DNA of 64,000 bases. Source: Ilyomonas sp963790435 (GTDB lineage Bacteria > Bacteroidota > Bacteroidia > Chitinophagales > Chitinophagaceae). The position numbers were made by a program, and so were the translations under genes. A model generated the notes under the pieces. That model worked only from the letters and a program-made list of their open reading frames with translations, searched no databases and was not told the DNA's origin. Location of the stretch: contig CAWBOI010000001.1 in the NCBI GenBank assembly GCA_963790435.1, positions 372,001 to 436,000 of the forward strand, in the 5' to 3' direction. Of the stretch, positions 16,224 through 24,485 are shown one piece after another. Every line of letters begins with the position of its first letter. The stretch's first letter is position 1.

Positions 16224-16256
16224 TTGCAATAAAACGCTTCATTCAATTACATTTGC
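16224..16256 (+). promoter_or_regulatory. Candidate promoter of the plus-strand sugar operon
   Basis: TACATTTG at 16249-16256 fits the Bacteroidota -7 box TAnnTTTG, with TTG at 16224-16226 about 22 bp upstream. It is 73 bp before the ATG at 16329. A second TTTTGC-rich element (16267-16287) follows. Confidence 0.45.
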
Positions 16257-16328
16257 TTTGCGTTGCTTGCTTTTTGGTTTTGCACATCATTTCTCAATTA
16301 TTTTTTATACAAAAACAAAAACTTCTTT

Positions 16329-17486
16329 ATGAAAAGAAAATTACGAATGGGTATGATAGGCGGTGGCAAAGGTGCATTTATTGGTGCTGTTCATCGCATT
16401 GCCGCCAACATGGATGGCTTGATAGAACTGAATGCCGGTGCGTTGAGTGAGATTCCTGAAATAGCAAAAGAATCAGGCGAACAGTTGTTTTTGCCGCAAG
16501 ACAGGATTTATACATCGTATGAAGACATGATTACAAGGGAAGCTTCCTTGCCTGAAGAGCAACGGCTTGATTTTATATCCATAGTAACGCCCAACTTCGT
16601 ACACTTTGCTCCTGCAATGATGGCGTTGGAACATGGCTTTAATGTAGTGGTTGAAAAGCCAATGACATTTACGCTGGATGAAGCGAAACAGCTGAAACAA
16701 CAAGTTGAAAAAACCGGCAAACTGCTATGCCTCACGCACACTTACAGCGGCTATCCAATGGTAAAGCAGGCAAGGCAAATGGTAAAAGAAAATAAGTTTG
16801 GAAACATAAGAAAAGTGGTGGTACAATATCCGCAGGGATGGCTAAGCAAACTGACTGAGCGGGAAGGCAACATGCAGGCTTCATGGCGCACCGATCCAAC
16901 AAAAAGTGGCAAAGCAGGTGCAATGGGTGACATTGGTACACATGCGGCTCACCTGGCTGAATACATTACAGGATTAAAGATTACGAAGCTGTGCGCCGAT
17001 CTAAATATTATGGTAGAAGGAAGACGATTGGATGATGATGGCAATGTGTTGCTTCGTTTTGAAAATGGTGCGGCTGGCGTGTTGGTAGCTTCACAAATTT
17101 CTGCCGGTGAAGAAAATGCGTTAAACATAAGTGTGTATGGAGAGAACGGTGGTTTGCAATGGTACCAGATGGAGCCCAATTCATTACTTGTAAAATGGCT
17201 TGACAAACCAATGGAAATTTATCGCGCCGGAACACCATTTGTTGGCAATTATGCAAAGTTCAATACGCGTACACCCGGCGGTCATCCCGAAGGTTATTTA
17301 GAAGCGTTTGCAAACATCTATCGCAATTTTGCCACCACTTTGTCAGCCCATATAGAAGGCACAACACCACCCGAAGAAGCACTTGATTTTCCGGGCATTG
17401 AAGACGGCATCAGAGGTATGGCTTTTATTGATAACGTAGTGGCTTCATCGCAAAGCGAAGAAAAGTGGACAGAGCATAAAGTTTAA
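16329..17486 (+). CDS. Gfo/Idh/MocA family oxidoreductase
   Basis: Starting at ATG 16329 (MKRKLRMGMIGGGKGAFIG) puts the Rossmann GGGxGxF motif at residues 9-16, the usual place; the frame extends 22 codons further upstream but that is unlikely to be translated. Further motifs are VVVEKPMTFTLDEA (the family EKP) and GDIGTHAAHLAEY near the catalytic site. The protein is 385 residues, typical length. It uses NAD(P) to reduce or oxidise sugars and is expected in the cytoplasm, since no signal peptide is present. It leads the plus-strand half of the sugar locus and diverges from the isomerase/GMC operon. Confidence 0.85.
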   Translation: MKRKLRMGMIGGGKGAFIGAVHRIAANMDGLIELNAGALSEIPEIAKESGEQLFLPQDRIYTSYEDMITREASLPEEQRLDFISIVTPNFVHFAPAMMALEHGFNVVVEKPMTFTLDEAKQLKQQVEKTGKLLCLTHTYSGYPMVKQARQMVKENKFGNIRKVVVQYPQGWLSKLTEREGNMQASWRTDPTKSGKAGAMGDIGTHAAHLAEYITGLKITKLCADLNIMVEGRRLDDDGNVLLRFENGAAGVLVASQISAGEENALNISVYGENGGLQWYQMEPNSLLVKWLDKPMEIYRAGTPFVGNYAKFNTRTPGGHPEGYLEAFANIYRNFATTLSAHIEGTTPPEEALDFPGIEDGIRGMAFIDNVVASSQSEEKWTEHKV

Positions 17487-17504
17487 AAAAGGTAACCGCT
17501 TTTT

Positions 17505-18599
17505 ATGAAACGCTGGTATTCATCTTTATTCATTTTTTCTCTTCTCCTTATTTTGCTTTTTGCAATTACCTGTAAGAAAGAATTTAGTTATGAAGGTGGC
17601 AAGTTTGCAAAATACAATTTTGTTGGTTCGCCGCAGACTTGCGTTAATGCACTTGTGAATGGCGGTTACACAACAGGCGCTGCAACTGTGGATTCTTTGA
17701 ATACAGTACAATTGTATATCAATGTTACTGCTCCGGGATTAATTAATGTAACGACTGATGTAATGGATGGTATTTCTTTTACTACAGGTCAAATGAATCT
17801 TACTGATACCGCTTCCAATACGCGCATCCTGTTGAAATGCCGGGGCACACCAGATTCGGCAGGCACTTTTACTTTTCAGATTCCTGGTACTACAGGATGC
17901 TCGTTTTCCATAACGGTAAATAGTAAGCAGCCTGCCAACATCATTCTAAGCGGTTCTCCAAACGATTGTTCCAATCCGGTTCACCAGGGTTCATTCACAC
18001 AAGGTGTTGCTGCCACATCTTCAAATAAACTCACCGTTAATATTGATGTAATTCAAAAAGGCGATTATAGCATCACAACGGATACGATAAACGGTTTTTA
18101 TTTTTCGGGCACGGGTACGTTTGCATCAACGGGCACACAGCAGGTTGTTTTACAAGCTGGCGGAACACCCAACGCATCTGAACTCAGCCGCTTTACTGTA
18201 ACCGCGGGTGCTTCACAATGTAGCTTTTATGTAGCCGTTGCCAATGCCGATCCGTTGGCTAGTTATGTGTTGCAATCAGGTATGGAGAACGGAACGTTAA
18301 CTTGTGCTCCTGGCTCAGTGCAGGGTACTTACACATCCGGCACAGCACTTAACAGCAGCAACACGCTTACAGTGAATGCTTATGTTACGGTAGCCGGAAA
18401 TTATACCATTTCAACAACGGAGATGAACGGTATTCGGTTTAGTTCTACAGGCACATTTACCAATTTGGGCGCGCAGGATGTTGTTTTAAAAGGCAGCGGT
18501 ACACCTGTTGATGTAGGCACTTTTACTTTTGTTCCGCAAATTGTGGGTCCGGCTCCGCTGGGTGGTAGTTCGTGTGGCTTGGACATAAATGTGAAATAG
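17505..18599 (+). CDS. Lipoprotein with three internal repeats
   Basis: The 364-residue protein has a lipoprotein signal (Cys23 in FAITCKKEF). The mature part consists of about three copies of a 100-residue beta-rich domain, each with a SSNTLTVNAYVTVAGNY-like segment, then NG(I/F)xFxxTGTF and a GTPxxxGTFTF ending. This looks like a stack of immunoglobulin-like domains on the cell surface. The family is not recognised by name, although such proteins are common in Chitinophagaceae. It follows the Gfo/Idh/MocA gene by 18 bp, so it shares the transcript. A carbohydrate-binding or structural role is guessed from context only. Confidence 0.65.
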   Translation: MKRWYSSLFIFSLLLILLFAITCKKEFSYEGGKFAKYNFVGSPQTCVNALVNGGYTTGAATVDSLNTVQLYINVTAPGLINVTTDVMDGISFTTGQMNLTDTASNTRILLKCRGTPDSAGTFTFQIPGTTGCSFSITVNSKQPANIILSGSPNDCSNPVHQGSFTQGVAATSSNKLTVNIDVIQKGDYSITTDTINGFYFSGTGTFASTGTQQVVLQAGGTPNASELSRFTVTAGASQCSFYVAVANADPLASYVLQSGMENGTLTCAPGSVQGTYTSGTALNSSNTLTVNAYVTVAGNYTISTTEMNGIRFSSTGTFTNLGAQDVVLKGSGTPVDVGTFTFVPQIVGPAPLGGSSCGLDINVK

Positions 18600-18734
18600 C
18601 GTTCTTTCTTTTTTTAAAACACCAATCAACGTAGTGCCATTTTATTGATAAAAACAAACCTTCAAAGATTCTCATTCTTGCCATTGTTATGAACGAACAA
18701 TCATTCTATCATTGATTACACAAAACACCGTATT

Positions 18735-20642
18735 ATGCCTACAAAAAAGTTTCTTTTTTTTATCGTATTGATTGCTGCTGTAACAGCTATTTGTTTTGCT
18801 TTTACAACCTCTTCTCATAGCACGAAAGTCACATTCAGAGATTTGAATAAGAATGGAAAAATGGACGTGTATGAAGATTCAAAACAACCTCTTGAAGCAA
18901 GGGTGAATGACCTGTTGAAACAAATGACGATTGAAGAAAAAGCAGGTATGATGTTCATCAATGGTGCACGTGTAAATGATGATGGCAGCATTGAAGACAA
19001 ACCTGCACAAGGTATGTTTGCATTTGCGCCAAACGGATTGAATTTAATCCGTGAAAAGAAAATGAATCATTTCAATTTATGGACAGTGCCTTCGCCAGAT
19101 GCTTTGGCAAAATGGTACAATGCAATGCAGAAATATGTAGAAGATTCAACCCGGCTTGGCATTCCGATTACAATTGCTTCCGACCCGCGCAATCATTTCA
19201 GCAATAATATTTTTGCGATGAGTGCACATACGTTTTCTCAATGGTGCGAGCCGCTGGGTTTGGCTGCCATCAGCGATGAAAAACTCACAAGAGAATTTGC
19301 CGATGATGCAAGACAGGAATACCTCGCAGTTGGCATTCGCGAATCGTTGCATCCGCAAATTGATTTGTCAACAGAACCTCGCTGGCCTCGCATTGCAGGA
19401 ACATTTGGTGAAGATGCCAATCTCACAGCCAAAATGGTGAAGGCATACATCTTGGGTTTTCAGGGAGAAAAGTTAGGTTCAGCAAGTGTTGCCTGTATGA
19501 CGAAACATTTCCCCGGCGGCGGTCCGCAGTTTGAAGGTCTTGACCCGCATTTTCCTTTTCAAAAAGGGCAGGTTTATCCGGGAAATAATTTCAATTATCA
19601 TCTCATTCCCTTTGAAGCTGCCTTTGCTGCACATACTGCGGCAATCATGCCTTATTATGGTGTGCCGATGGACAGCACGCATGAACATGTTGGCTTTTCG
19701 TACAACAAAGGAATCATCACAGGTTTGCTTCGCAATAAATTTCATTTTGATGGAGTTGTTTGTACCGATTGGGGTTTGGTGAGTGATGCGCACATGGGCA
19801 ATGTGGTTTGGCCTGCCCGTGCATGGGGTGTTGAAAATTTAAATACTGAAGAACGCGTTCAAAAAATTATTGACGCGGGTGTTGACCAATTCGGCGGAGA
19901 AAATATTCCTGAAGTTGTTGTGAAATTAGTAAAGGATGGAAAAATTTCTGAAGCAAGAATTGATTCATCTGTAAGAAGATTGCTGCGTCAAAAATTTGAG
20001 TTGGGTTTGTTTGATAATCCGTTTATTGATGCAGTAAAAGCAAATAATATTGTCGGCAAACCCGAATTTGCCAAAGCAGGGGAAACATCTCAGCGCAGGG
20101 CAATGACTTTACTCAAAAACGATAACCTGCCTACCGGTAGGCAAGGTAAAACTCTGCCTTTACAACAAGGTTTAAAAATTTACGTGAAGAATATTGATGC
20201 AAAAGTGGCTGCCCGATACGGAACGGTTGTGGACAATCCGAAAGATGCAGACATTGCGATTCTTCGTTTGAATACTCCCTTTTATCCTGTGAAATCAGAC
20301 ATACCCATGGCGCAAATGTTTCATCATGGCGATTTGGATTTTAAAGGCATACAGAAAGACAGCATTCTGCAATTGCTCAACACAGTTCCAACCATCGTTG
20401 ATATTTATCTCGACCGGCCTGCGGTAATACCGGAAATTAGTGCAAAAGCAAAAGGCTTGCTTGCTGATTTTGGCGCGAGCGATGCTGCCGTGCTGGATGT
20501 TATCTTTGGTAAATTTAAACCTGGTGGGCATTTACCAATTGAATTGCCATCCTCAATGGAAGCTGTAAGGAATCAAAAAGAAGATGTGCCTTACGATTCA
20601 AAAGATCCATTGTATAAATTTGGTTTTGGCTTAAGTTACTGA
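18735..20642 (+). CDS. Glycoside hydrolase family 3 (beta-glycosidase-like)
   Basis: The 635-residue exported protein has an N-terminal hydrophobic signal (residues 5-23) and the GH3 barrel with ASDPRNH, KHFPGGG and the nucleophile segment VCTDWG (Asp345), then the alpha/beta sandwich ending LPIELPSSMEAV and FGFGLSY. It lacks a C-terminal fibronectin-type domain, so it is shorter than many GH3 enzymes. It should release terminal beta-linked sugars in the periplasm. At residues 465-471 the sequence LPTGRQG is encoded by a palindromic repeat (20126-20146) that looks inserted in frame into a loop. It is third in the plus-strand set. Confidence 0.85.
   Translation: MPTKKFLFFIVLIAAVTAICFAFTTSSHSTKVTFRDLNKNGKMDVYEDSKQPLEARVNDLLKQMTIEEKAGMMFINGARVNDDGSIEDKPAQGMFAFAPNGLNLIREKKMNHFNLWTVPSPDALAKWYNAMQKYVEDSTRLGIPITIASDPRNHFSNNIFAMSAHTFSQWCEPLGLAAISDEKLTREFADDARQEYLAVGIRESLHPQIDLSTEPRWPRIAGTFGEDANLTAKMVKAYILGFQGEKLGSASVACMTKHFPGGGPQFEGLDPHFPFQKGQVYPGNNFNYHLIPFEAAFAAHTAAIMPYYGVPMDSTHEHVGFSYNKGIITGLLRNKFHFDGVVCTDWGLVSDAHMGNVVWPARAWGVENLNTEERVQKIIDAGVDQFGGENIPEVVVKLVKDGKISEARIDSSVRRLLRQKFELGLFDNPFIDAVKANNIVGKPEFAKAGETSQRRAMTLLKNDNLPTGRQGKTLPLQQGLKIYVKNIDAKVAARYGTVVDNPKDADIAILRLNTPFYPVKSDIPMAQMFHHGDLDFKGIQKDSILQLLNTVPTIVDIYLDRPAVIPEISAKAKGLLADFGASDAAVLDVIFGKFKPGGHLPIELPSSMEAVRNQKEDVPYDSKDPLYKFGFGLSY
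20126..20146. repeat. Palindromic mini-repeat inside the GH3 gene
   Basis: gcctaccggtaggc (20129-20142) is a perfect 14-bp palindrome within cctgcctaccggtaggcaagg. It encodes LPTGRQG. Similar palindromes encoding LPAGRQ-type peptides are, to my knowledge, scattered through Bacteroidota genomes. Confidence 0.6.
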
Positions 20643-20734
20643 TATAAATAAGCAAGCCAAAGCAGTCAATTTAAAACCACAAAAACAAACCATTTCATTA
20701 TTCATTTTCTAACGATATTCAAGCAATAATATTT

Positions 20735-21790
20735 ATGACAACACTAAAAGGACCAGGACTTTTTTTAGCACAATTTGCAGGCGATACTGCGCCGTTCAAT
20801 TCATTACAATCCATTTGTGAATGGGCAAAAAGCTTAGGCTATGAAGGGGTACAAATTCCAACCTGGGTAAGTAACTTTATTGACCTTCAAAAAGCAGCCG
20901 AAAGCAAAACCTACGCTGATGAAATAAAAGGCATTGTAAACGCAGCCGGTTTGCAAATAACTGAGCTGTCCTCGCACCTGCAGGGGCAGTTAGTTGCGGT
21001 ACATCCCGCCTATGATTTTTTGTTTGATGGCTTTGCGCCGGAGCAATATCGCAACAACCCCAAAGCCCGCACAGAATGGGCGGTTCAGCAATTGAAATGG
21101 GCAGCGAAAGCTTCGCAAAATTTAGGCTTGAATGCACATGCTACTTTCAGCGGAGCACTGCTGTGGCAAACCGTTTATCCCTGGCCACAACGACCTGCAG
21201 GATTGGTGGAAACCGGATTCACTGAATTGGCAAATCGGTGGCTTCCCATACTAAATGAATTTGATGAAAACGGCGTGGATCTTTGTTATGAAATTCACCC
21301 GGGTGAAGACCTGCATGATGGAGAAACTTACGAGATGTTTTTGCAGCACGTTAACAATCATCCGCGAGCCTGTTTATTGTATGATCCATCGCATTTTGTT
21401 TTGCAGTGTTTGGATTATCTGACTTACATAGATTATTATCATGAGCGCATCAAAATGTTTCATGTAAAAGATGCAGAGTTTAACCCAACCGGCAAGCAAG
21501 GTGTGTATGGCGGCTATCAAAGCTGGGTAAATCGTGCAGGTCGTTTCCGCTCTTTGGGCGATGGTCAGGTTGACTTCAAAAGCGTCTTTAGTAAACTATC
21601 ACAATACGATTTTAAGGGTTGGGCTGTGTTGGAATGGGAATGCGCCATTAAAAGTTCGGAACAAGGTGCAAAAGAAGGCGCGCCGTTTATCAAAAATCAT
21701 ATTATCAATGTTACCGAAAAGGCATTTGATGATTTTGCATCAACCGGAGACGATGAACACTTTAACCGTTTGGTATTAGGATTGCAATAA
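20735..21790 (+). CDS. Sugar phosphate isomerase/epimerase family TIM-barrel protein
   Basis: The 351-residue protein matches the xylose isomerase-like TIM-barrel family: GYEGVQIPTW at the start of the barrel, DLCYEIHPGEDLHDG, LLYDPSHFVLQ, MFHVKDAEF and WAVLEWECA supply the usual metal-binding Glu, Asp and His. No signal peptide is visible, so it should be cytoplasmic, unlike the Tat-exported relative at 15209. It follows the GH3 gene by 93 bp and precedes cytochrome c by 20 bp. It probably processes sugars or keto-sugars delivered by the periplasmic part of the pathway; the substrate is unknown. Confidence 0.85.
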   Translation: MTTLKGPGLFLAQFAGDTAPFNSLQSICEWAKSLGYEGVQIPTWVSNFIDLQKAAESKTYADEIKGIVNAAGLQITELSSHLQGQLVAVHPAYDFLFDGFAPEQYRNNPKARTEWAVQQLKWAAKASQNLGLNAHATFSGALLWQTVYPWPQRPAGLVETGFTELANRWLPILNEFDENGVDLCYEIHPGEDLHDGETYEMFLQHVNNHPRACLLYDPSHFVLQCLDYLTYIDYYHERIKMFHVKDAEFNPTGKQGVYGGYQSWVNRAGRFRSLGDGQVDFKSVFSKLSQYDFKGWAVLEWECAIKSSEQGAKEGAPFIKNHIINVTEKAFDDFASTGDDEHFNRLVLGLQ

Positions 21791-21810
21791 AGGTTGCCAA
21801 AAGTAAACGT

Positions 21811-22254
21811 ATGAAAAAGTTGATGGTAATCGTAAGTCTCATTACAATAACCGGAATAATAAGTTGTGGCAGCAACCCACGCAAGGACACTACCAATCCC
21901 GCACAAGATTCGTTGCCACTGGCGCAGAAAACCAATCCAGGTCTTTCAGATAATAATGTGGACAATCCGCGTGCGTTAACCACAGATTCAACTTTAACAG
22001 GAGGCGCGGTTTTGATAGCCAACAACGATTGCAAAACCTGCCATGCCATTGATAAAAAGATGACCGGACCTTCTTACAATATGATTGCAGATAAATATAC
22101 AAACAGCGCAGGCATGAGAGATGAACTGGCTTATAAAATTGAGCATGGTGGCTCAGGAAGATGGGGCAATGTTGTGATGCCGGCACATCCGCAAGTTACC
22201 CGTGCCGATGCGAATGAAATGGCGAATTATATTTTATCATTAAAAACAAAATAA
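21811..22254 (+). CDS. Lipoprotein cytochrome c (class I)
   Basis: The 147-residue protein has a lipoprotein signal (Cys19 in GIISCGS), a polar linker of about 45 residues, and a single c-type haem domain with CKTCH at 74-78 and the axial Met123 in VVMPAHPQ. The length and GAVLIANNDCKTCH layout fit the c551/c552 family. It is the last gene of the plus-strand sugar set and is the obvious electron acceptor for the GMC dehydrogenases encoded by the divergent operon. It is anchored at the outer face of a membrane. A terminator follows. Confidence 0.85.
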   Translation: MKKLMVIVSLITITGIISCGSNPRKDTTNPAQDSLPLAQKTNPGLSDNNVDNPRALTTDSTLTGGAVLIANNDCKTCHAIDKKMTGPSYNMIADKYTNSAGMRDELAYKIEHGGSGRWGNVVMPAHPQVTRADANEMANYILSLKTK

Positions 22255-22265
22255 CCTCACCCCTA

Positions 22266-22292
22266 CCCCCTCCCCTGTGGAGAGGGGTTTTG
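22266..22292 (+). terminator. Terminator or dispersed GC hairpin after cytochrome c
   Basis: cccct (22272-22276) pairs with agggg (22283-22287) and TTTT follows. The wider sequence (ccccctcccctgtggagagggg) resembles a dispersed Bacteroidota repeat, also echoed at 58954-58965. Confidence 0.5.
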
Positions 22293-22305
22293 TAAAACAG
22301 CCGCT

Positions 22306-22887
22306 TTATTCTAATAACTTGTTGATTTGTGCATATTGAATCAGTATAATTGTTTTAGCATCCTGAATACTTCCGTCTGCAATCATTTTTACAGCATCGG
22401 CAAATGGTGTTTCATCTACTTCTATGTCTTCGGTTTCATCAGTACCACCGCCTTTGCCTTTCTTCATATTTGCATTGTATTCAGCAACAAAAAAATACAA
22501 CTTCTCAGTTACTGAGCCTGGCGACAAATAAGCTTGCATTACTTGTTTCACTTCACTTATCTGATAACCTGTTTCCTCTTCAATCTCGCGCCGGATGCAG
22601 GTTTCAGGGTTTTCCCCTTCGTCAATGGTTCCGGCAGGCGCTTCGGTAAGCATTCCGCTTTTGTTGCCGTTTACATAAGTCGGCAACCGAAATTGATCCG
22701 TTAATATTATAGTTTTGGTTTCGCGGTTATAAAGCAACACAACCGTTGCGTCTTTTCGGCTAAACACAACCCGTTTCTGTGTTTGCCAGTTGTCATCGCT
22801 TCGCAAATAATCGAAGGTTATTTTTTGAAGCTTGCATTGATAATCGGACAATAGCTCGGCTTTCAGATTTTTTACTCTGTCATTCAT
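22306..22887 (-). CDS. nudK: Nudix hydrolase, GDP-mannose pyrophosphatase NudK-like
   Basis: The 193-residue protein has a complete Nudix box at residues 86-107: GTIDEGENPETCIRREIEEETG. The flanking parts match NudK closely: RVVFSRKDATVVLLYNRETK, LTDQFRLPTYVNGN, MQAYLSPGSVTEK and GTDETEDIEV. NudK hydrolyses GDP-mannose to GMP and mannose-1-phosphate with Mg2+ and belongs to the ADP-ribose pyrophosphatase branch. It is cytoplasmic. The thioesterase gene ends 2 bp before its start, so the two are co-transcribed; there is no obvious functional link. Confidence 0.85.
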   Translation of the reverse strand: MNDRVKNLKAELLSDYQCKLQKITFDYLRSDDNWQTQKRVVFSRKDATVVLLYNRETKTIILTDQFRLPTYVNGNKSGMLTEAPAGTIDEGENPETCIRREIEEETGYQISEVKQVMQAYLSPGSVTEKLYFFVAEYNANMKKGKGGGTDETEDIEVDETPFADAVKMIADGSIQDAKTIILIQYAQINKLLE

Positions 22888-22889
22888 CG

Positions 22890-23306
22890 TTAAGTATTTT
22901 GAAAAAACGGTAATAACTTTTCTCTCATTTTCTCCGGTATCGTTGCCCGCTTTTTTGTTTTTACATCCAAAAAATAAAGCGATACCGTTCCTGTTGTAAG
23001 CAGTTTTCCCTCTTCATTAAACACTTCCTGGTGAAAGATAATTTTATGATCATGAGGCAGATCACGCAGTGTTGTTTTTATCGTTATTAGATCATCATAC
23101 ACAGCAGAGCGCAAATACTTAATGTGCATTTCAGTAACCGGCAACATCACACCATCTTCCTCCATTTGCTTGTATGAATATCCCAACTGGCGTATGCTTT
23201 CCACTCTGCCAATTTCAAAATACTGTGCATAGTTACCATAATATACAATGCCCATCTGGTCGGTTTCTGCATAACGCACGCGCGTGGAGGTTTCGGAAAT
23301 ATACAT
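22890..23306 (-). CDS. Acyl-CoA thioesterase, YbgC/FadM (4HBT) family
   Basis: The 138-residue hot-dog fold protein carries the family motif VRYAETDQMGIVYYGNYAQYFEIGR at residues 9-33, with the catalytic Asp in ETDQMG. Length and pattern are typical of YbgC-type acyl-CoA thioesterases. No signal peptide is present. It lies between the lipoprotein at 23343 and nudK. Just upstream, 23307-23335 carries short direct repeats of gtgaat/gtgagt, a low-complexity pattern often found between Bacteroidota genes. Confidence 0.85.
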   Translation of the reverse strand: MYISETSTRVRYAETDQMGIVYYGNYAQYFEIGRVESIRQLGYSYKQMEEDGVMLPVTEMHIKYLRSAVYDDLITIKTTLRDLPHDHKIIFHQEVFNEEGKLLTTGTVSLYFLDVKTKKRATIPEKMREKLLPFFQNT

Positions 23307-23342
23307 AGTGAATGGTGAGTAGTGAATAGTGAGTTTGCAAGA

Positions 23343-24311
23343 CTATCGTTTTTTCTTGCTTCCGCCGTGGCGGATCGGGGCACTTTCTTTCTTCTTTTTA
23401 TAAGTATCATCAAACAAACAGGTGATACCACGATGATTGCCACAACTGCCGCGCTCTTTTACTTTTACCGCATTTTTATCGAATGTGAAATCAATCAGGC
23501 ATGGATCGCCGCTTTGCTGAAACACGGCTTTATTAGCACTTAGCATTATCATAGTCCCTTTGAGTTCGCCGGTGCAGTCATCATTGCTTTTTTCAAAATG
23601 AATAAAGAATGTATATCTGCCCCCAATGTTTCCGTCTCTAATTGAAATAAAATTGGTTTTATCTTTTGTGTAATCACCGCTGTACTGAAATGTTTTTTTC
23701 AATGTATCAATCGGGTTCATGATGTTGATATTTTTCTTATCTTCTTCATTACTGGCATTGATCACTTCAATAAAACTTTTGGTGGGCGTGTTGTAAGCAT
23801 AACCATGTTTGGAATAGCTGTATTTATCGTTTACGGTTTTGTCCTGTGTAATTACAAAAGTCGGTTCTGTATTGATGTTGAGACTATGAATGTAGCCATC
23901 ATCCATTTTGTTAGAGATGAGTGGCAAGTGATTGACAAAATTCTTTTTGTTATCAAACAGAAAGGCTGAAAGTGATGCCGTTTTGCCCGATGTTGCTTTG
24001 ATTAACAAATACGTTTCAAACTTGTTTTCAATTTTACCAACCGGATAAAATTGAAGCCCTTTTTTTTGTTTGGAAAGAAGAAACGACAAGGCAGAATCAG
24101 GCACAAATTGCAGTAAGGTTTCGTAGCTGAAAGTAGTGGTATCGCCAACGGCTGAAAGGCTTGTGTCGGCTGCATCGTAGGGCAATTTTAATTTATGAAA
24201 AAGAGCAAAAAAATCTTTGGCGGTAACAGTTCTGTTTTCGGTTGTTGACTGCTCTTTGTTTTTGCACGAAAAACAAAAAAGCAACAAAACCAAAAAGAAG
24301 TATTTATTCAT
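23343..24311 (-). CDS. Lipoprotein of unknown function
   Basis: The 322-residue protein has a lipoprotein signal (MNKYFFLVLLLFCFSCKNKE, Cys16). The mature part has two beta-rich portions; the C-terminal one (GDYTKDKTNF... FTFDKNAVKVKERGSCGNHRG) looks like a small beta-barrel or META-like domain with a Cys pair (DDCTGEL, GDPCLID). The family is not recognised. The end of the gene is overwritten by a GC-rich palindrome (23362-23373) that encodes PIRHGGSKKKR, so the native C-terminus was probably a little different. It stands alone or just ahead of the thioesterase gene. Confidence 0.6.
   Translation of the reverse strand: MNKYFFLVLLLFCFSCKNKEQSTTENRTVTAKDFFALFHKLKLPYDAADTSLSAVGDTTTFSYETLLQFVPDSALSFLLSKQKKGLQFYPVGKIENKFETYLLIKATSGKTASLSAFLFDNKKNFVNHLPLISNKMDDGYIHSLNINTEPTFVITQDKTVNDKYSYSKHGYAYNTPTKSFIEVINASNEEDKKNINIMNPIDTLKKTFQYSGDYTKDKTNFISIRDGNIGGRYTFFIHFEKSNDDCTGELKGTMIMLSANKAVFQQSGDPCLIDFTFDKNAVKVKERGSCGNHRGITCLFDDTYKKKKESAPIRHGGSKKKR
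23362..23373. repeat. GC-rich palindromic repeat at a gene end
   Basis: ccgccgtggcgg at 23362-23373 is two 5-bp arms around GT, within tccgccgtggcggatcgggg. Its GC content is unlike the surroundings and it forms the tail of the lipoprotein gene. It looks like a second type of dispersed palindrome. Confidence 0.5.
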
Positions 24312-24485
24312 TAGAAAAATGATTTATTCAGTTACAAACGGCAATAGCACTAAACAAATATTGTACAATAATTAAATAAATTTTTCATTTGCCTCTTTTT
24401 GGTTCTGTTCATTTTATGCAATATCGTTTATCAATCATAAGGATAAGTTCTAACATGGATGAAATAATTTCGGAACTTTACCACC

